A program made the translations under genes and the position numbers. The notes beneath the pieces are model-generated. The model made no database searches. It was given only the letters and a program-made list of their open reading frames with translations, and was not told the DNA's origin. Below, piece after piece: positions 24,574 through 34,435 of a stretch of 64,000 bases of DNA; within the stretch, counting starts at the first letter, position 1, and every line of letters begins with the position of its first letter. Location: contig NC_063013.1 of assembly GCF_020509005.1 (NCBI RefSeq), positions 3,348,001-3,412,000 of the forward strand. Reading direction: 5' to 3'. Origin of the DNA: Fulvia fulva. Its lineage: Eukaryota; Ascomycota; Dothideomycetes; Mycosphaerellales; Mycosphaerellaceae.

Positions 24574-27500
24574 GTATCCCCCCTCCTAAAACACGCCTTA
24601 GTCCTCTAAGCGTTATCTACCTTATAAGGCCACTTGCCTATCGAGCTCTATAATTACGCGAACGCCTAATTATCCTCTAGTGCCCTATCGTTATCCGATA
24701 ACATCGCATTCGCTCTATTAAGACTATCCTCGACCGGCTTCCTTCGAGAAATATATTGCCTAGTTAGCTAGCTTGCCCTAGACCTACGTCTGTCTTTAGC
24801 TAGTACTCGCGTATAATCCTTATAACTAAAGTTAGGTATTATTATAGGCTCTATAGGCTCTACTCGAGTATCGAATATATACGGAGTAGATTCTATTAGA
24901 GGTAAGGCTCGAGGCGACTTATTCGTAATGGTATCTTTCGGAATGACCCTAATCGTATTAAGCCCGAGCACCTTAGTAGCTAGTAGGGACTAGTCAGATA
25001 GAGCTACGAAGCCTATAGGCGTAGATAACTCCGGCCGGTTATAGTAAAAGTCTATAATAGCGGCGGCCGCGTGTTTAAGTATATCCTCTATAGGTTACTA
25101 GGTCTTACTATCCTCCTCGTTCTAATATCTAGCCCATTTCACCTTATACTATATATCTACCTTACGCTTATGCCCCTTCTTTACCTTACCTACCCGCTTA
25201 CGGGTATATATATTAAGGATCTTTCCCACCTTGTATATATACGTAGGTACTACTACTATATCGGCTACTATATTAGCCTCGGTAGTGTTAGGTTCGATAG
25301 TTATCGGTAGTAGCGGCGCTAGATACTACCCTTTAAGTAGTAGGAAATCGGGGTGGTCGGCTCGTTATAGTAGTAAGGTATAGAAGTAGTTATTAAGTCC
25401 TGCTAGAGCGTCTAATAGTTTTAGTCGATAAGAGAGTCTAGCCGGTATGACTTCCGTAATCTAGTAAGGGCCGGCATATTTCCTATCTAGCTTCTTAGAT
25501 AGTCGAGTCGTACGGATATTCTTAGTACTAAGATATACCTAATTACCTACCTTATAGTCTAGAGGAATGCTTCGGTAGCGGTTTGCTACTTCTACTTAGA
25601 GAGCTTATAACATTCGTATATTCTCTTAAAGGTACTTATAAAGCTCGTAAATTCGACGTATAAAGGTTTCTACTAATCGCGTATCTAGTCGCTAGAGAGT
25701 AGTTAGTCCTCCCTCCTTTCTAGCGTTTAGGTTAACTCGCTCTATAAACTTAGGGTTGTAGCCTAAGGTAGCGTAGAACGGCGACATACTAGTAGTCTCG
25801 GACAGGTAATTGTTGATTACGAACTGAGTAAGGCATAGCCATTCTGCCTAGTTTTCCTATGCCTTGTTAGTAAATATACGAAGATACTGTTCTATCGCCT
25901 AGTTAGTACGTTCTAACTATCTATTAGTTTCTAGGTAATACAAAGAACTTAGCTTACGATTTATACGGAGCATCTTATAGTATTTCTTCTAGAAGGTAGT
26001 AACCTACTACTTACTACGGTCTAATATAATAGTATTAGGAAACCCGCGCCGATAGAATATATGTTTAAGGAAAAGCCTTGCCGCATTCTATACTATTATT
26101 ACGCTAATAGGGATTAGCTCGACTTCCTTAGTAAGCCTATTAGTAACGGTCATAATGTTGTTATAGACTATACCGTTAAGAGTACTATCTAGGAGTCCGA
26201 TAACGAAGTCGACTATAATATGTTTCTAAGGCCGATCTAGAACAGGAAGTGGCTATAATAATCCTAGTGGCTAGGAGTATAGAGATTTTGTTATACGGTA
26301 GGTACGGCAATTCGCGGTATATCTACGTACGGATCTCGCTAATCTAGGCTAGTAGAATTTACGTACTACGAGTTCATAAGTACGAGCTCGTCCTAGATAG
26401 CCTACTACTAGAGCGTTATAGTTTATCTTGATTATCCTAGTCTATAAGGCTTAGTTATTTAGTACCTATAAGCTCTAGCCGTCGTATTGATTTCGAATAT
26501 ATAGCAGGTCGCTATCTACTTTATAGTGTGCTAGGTAAATCTTCGCTCTCTATAGTAGTGTAGGAGTACGGTCTTTCTATAGGTCCTTAATCGCGGTCTT
26601 GAGCTCGTTATTGGTTACGTACGCCGTCGACATTCGATACTCGAGTTCGGCTTCCCGTTAACTTTTACGCGTCGCCGGTTGTTTAGTAGGCGCATCTCGT
26701 TCTATAGGCATAAACTCTTTAGCTTTAGGGTCTAGCTATACTAGTTCCTCTTCTTCCGGCGTATCTTCTACTATTACCTATAGTAAGGCGATCTTAAGGA
26801 ATCGCTTAGGAGGTAGCAATGTCTAATACTAATGCTAGTTCCGAGGGTCGTTTACCCCCTACGGAAGGTCCTAGCTACGTCTCGTTAGGCTGTCTAGCTT
26901 TGTACCTTAACGTCCTAGACGGTATATTATCTTAAAGTTGAACTATAATAAGAACTTAGCCTAACGCGCTTGTCGCCGATTTAGCTACTTTGTCTTTATA
27001 AAGTATTCTAGGTTCTTATAGTCGGTATAAATCTTGACTAGCTATAAGTCGTTATTATCTACTTCGTAGGCGAGCTCGGGTCTCTATTCCTTAAAAGCCT
27101 TAATAATAGCTAATAGTTCCTTGTTATAGATTTCATAATTACACTCCTATAGACTCAACTTCTTCGAGTAGAAGGCTATAGGATGTAGCATACCCTTCTC
27201 GTTATACTATAAAAGTACGCCGGCGTTTATAAAATCTAAAGAATCTGTCTCTACTACCGTTTCCCTACCTAGTATATAATATACGAGTATACCGGCTTTA
27301 CTGAACGTAGCTTTCAAATTGTTAAAGGCTCGTTAGTAATCTAGTAACTATTGAATCCTTCTGTTCTTATGATTGCTTATTCCGTCCGACTTGGTCAGGT
27401 TTATAAGAGGAGTAGCTATACGCGAAAATGCTTCGATGAACCGCCTATAGAAGTTAGCAAATCTAAGGAAGGCCTAGACATCCTTTAGGTTCTTAGGAGC

Positions 27501-30500
27501 TTCCTATGTCTAAATACATTCGAGTTTCTCGGGGTCTATCTCGATACCGTTAGGGGTTATAATTAGCCTAAGATACCTCACCTTCTATTAGTAGAATTCG
27601 CTTTTATCGATGTCCACTATAAGTCCTACATCGCGTAGCTTAGTAAGAACCTTCCGTACGTGTTTAATGTGCTCCTCTAAGGTGTCACTAAAGATAAGTA
27701 CGTTATCTAGGTAGGCCGATACAAAGTCGTCTAGGTGTTCTTATAAGACCTTGTTAATATATAATTAGAACGATACTAGTCCGTTATATAAGCCGAATAG
27801 CAGCACTAGACACTCGTAGATGCCGTATCGTATCGTAAACGCCGTTAACTACTCGTGCCCTTTAGCTATCCGTAACTTGTTAAAGGCTACTATAATATCT
27901 AGCTTCGTAAAGTACTTCTTACCGTATATACGGTTAAGCGTCTCTTATATTAAGGGAATCGGATACCGGTTCTTAATAGTGATCGTATTCAATCCTCTAT
28001 AGTCGATATAAACACGTAGCCCACCTCTAGGCTTACGTACTACTAGTACTAGTATAGGAGACTAGCTCGTCTTTTGCCCTACTTTCCGTACCTTCCCTTT
28101 AGATATTTACTCGTCTAGCTATTTCTTGACTACCTCGTTCTCCTTCTTAGCTAGGCCGTAGGGCTTACGGTATAGTGGCTCTTATAGACTATTAGGCTTA
28201 ATATAAATCTTATAATCTACGCCTAGTCGGTAAGGTAGGAGTCCTTTATAATCCTTAGCTAAGAAAGCGTCCGTAATATCGTAGTATATCGGCGGCAACT
28301 TCTCCTTTAGGTTGTAATTAAACTACTTGTTCAAGAATTGGTCTAGATTATTAGTAGCTATTACACTTAGCTTAAGCTCTCCGTCGTCGCTCTTACGCCT
28401 AGTAGGCATAATATAGAAGCACTTAGCCCTAGGCCGGTACGCGTACATTCCCTACGCGCGTTAAGAAACGCCCTAGTAGTCTACTTCTTCATCGTCTATG
28501 TCGTCTAGGTTATATAATGAGACGTTTAGCTCCGCCCCTCCTACTATAAAGCTCGCTACTTCTCTAGTAAAGGGCTCTAGTCCGTACCGTACTAGTGCCT
28601 ACTTCTTCTTCTCGCGATAGTTTAGGGATTATACTGTTATTAATGTCTTATTCTATAGATAGTGACCAAAGTAGTAATCCGATCTAAATACTACCTCGCC
28701 TGTCTCCTAGAAGATGTTTAGGTTGTACGCTATAAGCTACGGTAGGCTAAAGACGATGTTATATTCGAGGTCGGTGACGTAGTATAACATTTACTCGTAA
28801 TAATCGCCGATAACTACGTCTATAAGGGCCGCGTATGTGATCTGCCGTGTAGTAGCCGTTCTATCTCCTAGTATTAGTCGTCGGCTTTACGTTAAAGGGA
28901 TTAGGGGTATTATGTACTTACGTATAAATTTCTAGTTAAGAAAGAGAGAGGTAGAAGTAGAATCTATAAGGCCTCGAGCCTTTCTATATTATATTATTAC
29001 GGGTTATAATATATAAGGTATATAGCTAGCTATAATTTATCTAGTACGTATACCGATATCTTAAGCTCCTTACTATAGTCTATTACCGTCTCTTACATTC
29101 CGTGTCTCTTAATCTTATGCTCTTTCTGTCCTAGGAAGTTCGGGTGACCGCTATCTACTACGCTTAGGTAGCGGTCGTGCTATTTTCCTACTACGGATCG
29201 GCGGCTAGGGAACTAAGGTTCGCGTTCGGATTCGGCGTAGTATTACGTAGACGCGGTAGGCGATAGTCGCTATCATACCTATATATTAGGTATTTAGGGT
29301 TAGTCGATACGTAAGAACCTATACGGTAGCGGTAGCACTTACCCTACTTCTTAAGGTCTTCGCGCTACTTACGGTTAAGCGTAGGTAGGTTCTATAGATA
29401 TGTCGGTAGATCCTCCTTCTTCTTAGTACTAGCGTACTGTAGTAGGCGCTATACTAAGGCACCTACTATACCGGTAGCGGTACTAGTAACTACGTTACCG
29501 TTATCCTAGTTATTCTAGCCGCTATTACCGTTCGAGTTACTATTACTACGGGGGCGCTCCTTCTACGGGTATAGTCGATCTGTCTCGTAGAAGCTCTCGT
29601 CTAGTGCGGTGTACTCCTCGATAACGTCTTATATACTATCTAGGCGGCGGTCGACTTCGCGGTCGCCGAAGGTCTTAATAAAGTACTTACGGTTTAGTCG
29701 GTTACGGAACAGTATAAGCTCGGTCTTATCGGTCTATAATATCTAGGCGCGTAACTTCGAGTAGCGTATATAGAAGGCTATAAAGGTTTCGCCTTATTCT
29801 TGCTTATAGGTAGTAATATTAACTATAGCCTTAGTTCCTTTATTACGTATACTATATTAGCGTGTTATCTAATATAATAACTCTTCTCTAGTCTTGAACT
29901 CGTTAAAGGACTACTATCTAGGCATAGGGATCCTCGGCTTAATGCTTCGCTAAGGATCACCTTACGTCTACCTATATACGAAGCGTAGACTATCTACCTT
30001 AGTACGGAAGGTTGCTATAGTTAGCTTTAGGAGAACACTACTATACTAGCTATCGAAATTAGGGTCATTATCGTTCTTAAAGTGCTTAGGGTCAGGTACA
30101 CCCTTACCGATCTCTATACCGCGAGTAAGGGTACGGTTAATAGTAAAGAGACGTTCTAGAAGGTTAACTAGTAGTATCTAGGTACGGGTGTTACGTATTC
30201 TCGAGTCACGACTATTGTTAGGTCCTAGTCGCGGACGGTCGTTATTACGTCCTCGGCTATTATTACTACGGTAATAGTCGTCTCTATCGTTATTACTACC
30301 ACCGCTACCGCCACCTCTACTAGTAGCTTCGCGATACCTACGTAATAGCTACTCGAGTAAGGTCTCGCGTAGGCGGGAACGAGAGGGTCGGCGGCCTAAG
30401 CGGCCTCTACCTCCGTTCTATATAGTATCTCCTACCTTAAGCCGAGCCTTTAGGTTATCGACTTCTTGTTATAGGGCCTAGTTCTTCACCTTAGTATCTT

Positions 30501-31420
30501 GTGCCTTCTTCTTCTCCTTCTCGTAGATCTCGCTAAACTACTTATATAGGTTATTAGCTTCCTTATATTTCTTCTCTAGCTCTTATAACTTAGCTAGGTC
30601 GTAATCCTTCTTACTCTTAAGATCTACTACTATTTTCTATATAACAAGCTCTTTACTTCGTAGCATCTTATAGATACGGTCGTATTCGGTATATAGCGTA
30701 GTATACTAGGTGTTCTAGAGGTCGTTAGCTCGCTCTATTACATCGAGTTGTCTACCCTTAGTAATTGCCGTATTAACTACTTATAGTACGAAGTCGTAGG
30801 TAGTCTTCGGGTATTAGGATATAAGGGTCGTAAGGTTGTCTAGGGTAACATTCTAGTATTCGGATACGAGAATATATTCTACCTTATCGAGTAATAGATA
30901 CACCTCGTCTAGGTCGCCGCCTAGGTTCTCTTCGAGCTTAAACTCGAACAGTTCTATAAAGTCAATCTTACTACCTTCTTCTCGCTCGAAGGCCTTCTAG
31001 TAAGCTTTATTAATCTCTTATTATAGCGCGACACCGGTGTCTACTATAACCCGCCGGTTATCGTCCTATATCTAACTCTAAGGGAAAGAGTAGAGGTCGG
31101 GGAAAAGAGATATACGCTACTTACTTTTGCCCTTAGGCTTAGGTAGCGGTAGTATACCGCCGTTCGCTATTTATAAAGTTATACTATCTAGGTTCGGGGG
31201 AGGCGTAACGGTGCCTATATCCTAACTATCTACGAGCGCGCGAATACCTACTAATGATATCGCTACGTTACGTTCTCTAGGCATCTACGCGCTATACGCC
31301 TTACCGTGTTCTATATTCTAATACGACTCTACGCGTTCTCGAGTTCTACGGTTCTGTCTGTTCCTATTATTACGCGTTCCTTACCTAGATCCGCGATCTA
31401 GGTAGGGTAGTAGAACAAAC
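24574..31420 (-). mobile_element. Chromovirus internal domain, unit III (RIPed gag-pol, mosaic)
   Basis: Third 6,847-bp internal domain. From 24,574 to about 28,900 it is almost identical to units I and II. From about 28,917 to 31,265 (protease-gag side) it carries dozens of differences, nearly all C/T or G/A in both directions, plus at least one transversion (29,679 region, TTAATAAAG versus TTAAGAAAG). From about 31,270 it again matches unit II. The unit is therefore a patchwork of two RIP histories. It is inactive. Confidence 0.85.
31410..31420 (-). promoter_or_regulatory. Putative self-priming primer-binding site
   Basis: Directly after the 5' LTR the minus strand reads GTTTGTTCTAC. Nine bases (TTGTTCTAC) are complementary to GTAGAACAA, which lies in the LTR at element positions 135-143, just downstream of a TATA-like box. 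No tRNA-like TGG start is present. This is the arrangement of Tf1/sushi-type elements, which prime reverse transcription with the 5' end of their own RNA. The equivalent sites at 24,379-24,389 and 17,348-17,358 are present, the latter RIPed. Confidence 0.55.
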
Positions 31421-31604
31421 TGTAAGGGCGCGCGTATTATAGGGTCCGAACGAGATAGTTGTTGTTCTACGAAGCTACGAAAGAGGAGCGCGAGGCGCGG
31501 CGAAGTTATAAAGCAAAGCCAAGCCGCGCTAACCCGATGCGGAAGGTCCGCGGTTCAGCCGGGCCGACGCAGCTACAGTGGGGGGTCGCGGGCTGCCCGT
31601 GACA
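31421..31604 (-). repeat. LTR 4 (184 bp), outer part not RIPed
   Basis: Outermost 5' LTR of the array. Its left 100 or so bases carry the same RIP changes as the other LTRs, but from about 31,520 to 31,604 it keeps CpA and TpG (for example GGTTCAGCC, CGCAGCTACAGTGG, GTGACA) where the others have TpA. It therefore shows the ancestral terminus TGTCACGGGCAGCCC on the minus strand. It abuts non-repetitive DNA at 31,605. Confidence 0.85.
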
Positions 31605-32086
31605 CTGTCCAAATTGCGACATTAGCTACTTAGCAGCAGAAACATACCCTAGGACCGCGCTAAGGTAGCGTTAACATCGCGGATGGACCATGGAAAGTAC
31701 TCCTTTGTCATTGTATATGTGCGAACGTGCCGCGCCAAGGGCCTCACACATCAGAGATATCAGAAGTCTAGGAAGGCAGAATGGTCTTCTGGTGGTTGAC
31801 GTATGCTGTCATTGTTGATGTCGACGCTTGCTAGGAGGTATGTTGTCTTTCACACCGGAGGATGAGGATGAGGCGTGAGGTCGAACACTTTTGGCACTCG
31901 AGCTTCGCCGCGGCCATAAGTCTCGGCAATGTGCACTTTCCACCAAGCGAGACTTTGCGTGCAGTCAACCACACCCTACAACCTGGAACGCACCATTCGA
32001 TACCGCCTAGCGCCCCTACTGAGCCGATCTGGACGAGCGACAGGTACTCGCGCACTGACTTGGGAGCGACTCAGTAGGTACACAAA
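31605..32086. other. Intergenic region between transposon block and CUS1
   Basis: Single-copy, non-RIPed sequence that should hold the CUS1 promoter and 5' UTR. It does not resemble the missing 3' end of LINE-C. No clear promoter motif was identified. Confidence 0.5.
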
Positions 32087-33925
32087 ATGCCTGGCGTTCT
32101 AGCACCTGAGCACCAACAAGCAGAAAAGGCACGAAAGCCCACCAAGAACGAGCTTCGTCGCGCGAAGAAGAAGCAGAAGAAGAGCGATGTAAGTGAATTG
32201 CCGAAATATGCGTCGCATATGCTAATGCTGATGTGTACAAAGGCGCCCGTAGAGACACCACAATCAGATTCGAATGCGCCGGGTCAACCAGCAGAACCGA
32301 TCCAGCCGGTAGAACCCTCCAAGGACGACCCGATCCAGGATGTGCCTGCCGTCGAAAACGATGACGAACTGCCTACAGATGATCCTCTCTTCTCCCAATT
32401 TGCTGGTGTCTTTGCCAAGTTTAAGGAAGAGGACAAGGAGGATCCCGCCCTGAAGGAACCTGAAAAGCCCGAAGTCTTCTACGATGACGACGACAACATC
32501 CAGGACGAAGACGAAGAGGCGGAGACGAAGCAGCGGTCATCGAAGAAGGCGCGGAAAATGGCGAACAAGTTAAGCATAGCAGAACTGAAGGCCATTGTGC
32601 GAAAGCCCGAGATTGTGGACTGGACAGATACTTCGGCGCAAGATCCGAAGCTTTTGGTGAACATCAAGAGCTCGCGAAATGTGGTGCCGGTACCAACACA
32701 CTGGAGTCTGAAGAGGGAGTATCTCAGCAGCAAGCGGGGTATCGAAAAGCCAGGATTTGCCCTGCCCAAGTTCATCGCTGAGACTGGCATTTCGGACATG
32801 CGCGATGCAGTGTTGGAGAAGCAGGCAGAGGCGACTTTGAAGCAACAGCAGCGAGCAAGGGTATCAGGAAAGACGGGCAAGCTGGACATCGACTACCAGA
32901 AACTCTACGAGGCATTCTTCCGGCGGCAAACGAAACCTTCACTCACTCGATACGGCGAAGTCTACTACGAAGGCAAAGAATTCGAGACCAACTTGCGACA
33001 TCTGCGACCAGGTGAGCTTAGCGAGGAGTTGAAGGAGGCATTGAACATGCCACCAGGTGCCCCGCCGCCGTGGCTGATCAACCAGCAAAAGATTGGTCCC
33101 CCTCCATCTTATCCCGCCCTCAAGATCGCCGGCCTCAATGCGCCGCCTCCGCCTGGAGGCCAGTGGGGTTTCCACCCTGGTGGATATGGTAAGCCACCAG
33201 TTGACGACCAAAACAGGCCACTCTTCGGTGGAGATGTGTTCGGGATGACGATGGACGAAGGCAGCCAGAAAGATACCACTCAGGCGGAAGCAGTGGACAA
33301 ATCGCTGTGGGGTGAGTTGCAACCACCGGCCAAGGAAGAAGAGGAGGAAGAGGAAGAGGAAGATGAGGACGAAGAAGAGGAAGAGGAAGATGACAGTGGC
33401 AGGAGGACAGGTCTAGAGACTCCATATGGTGGTACCGAGACGCCAGGCGGCATAACGAGCACTGTTCCGACCGACTTTATGGGCTCTCGAGGCTTACCGG
33501 ACGAGATGAATTTGCGAAAACAGCGACTGGGCACCGAGACGGAAGCGAGCTCACATCCACGATCTGCTGGTCAAGTGCTCAACGAGCGCTCGATACGAAA
33601 CGAAGGCTTTTTTGGTGGCGAGCGTGCATACGATTTGTCTGGTAGCAACAACATCCCTGTGCTTGGTCAAGAGCAAAGCGGCAGGAAGAGGAAGGCAGGA
33701 GATCTTGATGTGTCCATGGATCCAGATGCGCTGCTGCGCGATGACAAGATGAGCAAAGATGAGTTGCGAAGACAGTATGATGCACAGCGAGCACAGCAGA
33801 ACCCAGGAGGATGGCAAGGTGGAGCAGCGGATGGCGAGGACTTGAGTGGAATGGTGGCCGAGGAGAGTGCGAAGAGGCAAAAGAGAGATAAGGAGAGGGC
33901 GGCTCAGAGGGGTGGCAAGAGATAG
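32087..33925 (+). CDS. CUS1: Splicing factor 3b subunit 2 (SAP145 / Cus1)
   Basis: U2 snRNP SF3b subunit that helps anchor U2 to the branch site in the nucleus. The protein has a basic N-terminus (RRAKKKQKK), then the conserved DUF382 core (KPEIVDWTDTSAQDPKLLV, VPVPTHWSLKREYLSSKRG, FALPKFI), then the PSP domain (LRHLRPGELSEELKEALNM, PPPWLINQQKIGPPPSYP, PGGQWGFHPGGYGKPPVDD), then an acidic run near 33,330-33,395 and a basic C-terminus. The ORF reads 612 codons unspliced. However, 32,189-32,242 (54 nt) has donor GTAAGT, a CTAAT branch site and a terminal AAG, in phase 0, and is probably an intron, giving 594 aa. Start: first ATG of the frame, context AAAATGCC. It lies about 480 bp from the un-RIPed LTR end. 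Confidence 0.95.
   Translation: MPGVLAPEHQQAEKARKPTKNELRRAKKKQKKSDVSELPKYASHMLMLMCTKAPVETPQSDSNAPGQPAEPIQPVEPSKDDPIQDVPAVENDDELPTDDPLFSQFAGVFAKFKEEDKEDPALKEPEKPEVFYDDDDNIQDEDEEAETKQRSSKKARKMANKLSIAELKAIVRKPEIVDWTDTSAQDPKLLVNIKSSRNVVPVPTHWSLKREYLSSKRGIEKPGFALPKFIAETGISDMRDAVLEKQAEATLKQQQRARVSGKTGKLDIDYQKLYEAFFRRQTKPSLTRYGEVYYEGKEFETNLRHLRPGELSEELKEALNMPPGAPPPWLINQQKIGPPPSYPALKIAGLNAPPPPGGQWGFHPGGYGKPPVDDQNRPLFGGDVFGMTMDEGSQKDTTQAEAVDKSLWGELQPPAKEEEEEEEEEDEDEEEEEEDDSGRRTGLETPYGGTETPGGITSTVPTDFMGSRGLPDEMNLRKQRLGTETEASSHPRSAGQVLNERSIRNEGFFGGERAYDLSGSNNIPVLGQEQSGRKRKAGDLDVSMDPDALLRDDKMSKDELRRQYDAQRAQQNPGGWQGGAADGEDLSGMVAEESAKRQKRDKERAAQRGGKR
32189..32242 (+). other. Probable in-frame intron of CUS1
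   Basis: 54-nt segment from GTAAGTG to CAAAG with an internal GCTAATG branch-like site. It has no stop and its length is a multiple of three, so its retention would add 18 residues without breaking the protein. The WW-domain gene at 42,070-42,122 has a very similar intron. Confidence 0.7.
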
Positions 33926-34435
33926 TACTGAGGGGATTGCTTTGAATGGACTTGGATCAGGAAAGGAAGGAGCACGAGGTCGCAAGGATCAGTGTAACAT
34001 GATGAATGGCTCAAAGAAGAGCCGGCTTCAGGTGTGTAAAAAGCGAATGACATGGCAGGGGAGAGTACCTCCTAGATGATGGAGGTCCGCAGGGTATCGA
34101 AAGCTCGAATGATGGACGTCTCGAAGCGTGTTACTTTTCGATCTCGATTATGACTAATGCTTCTGGTATCGTGAGACCTTGTGCTGGAGGGAGCTCTATC
34201 GGCAGTATGGACAGGTTCAGGGTAATGGAGGGTGGTTGGTTGGATGCGAGGTGAACCGTTGTATGCACGTGCTGCAGGCCGCCAAGACCGGAGCTCTCCG
34301 CAAAGCGCGTCAACCTCGAACGAGTCTCTGCCATCAGCAGGAACAAGCTTGGAACCTGACGTGTCTCGAGGCAGTCACGCACCGTGCACGAAATGGACCG
34401 AGACCGGGACAGTCGCAGGTGAGTAACGCGAATAC
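33926..34435. other. Intergenic CUS1 - RS-rich gene
   Basis: About 500 bases with the 3' end of CUS1 and the promoter of the next gene. An ATG at 34,393 (MDRDRDSR) followed by a good donor GTGAGT at 34,419 suggests an upstream exon, but none of the acceptors I could find keeps the main frame. Confidence 0.4.

Noticed and set aside
1..31604. CRISPR array or prophage as explanation of the repeated block
   Set aside because: The repeat unit is 7 kb with LTRs and retrotransposon domains; spliced genes elsewhere show a eukaryote.
33280..33534. Poly-Ser minus-strand ORF
   Set aside because: Antisense of the acidic Glu/Asp run in CUS1.
34393..34420. ATG opening MDRDRDSR followed by a good donor, as first exon of the RS-rich gene
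   Set aside because: No acceptor found before the main ORF keeps the frame, so I kept the later start and only noted the possibility.
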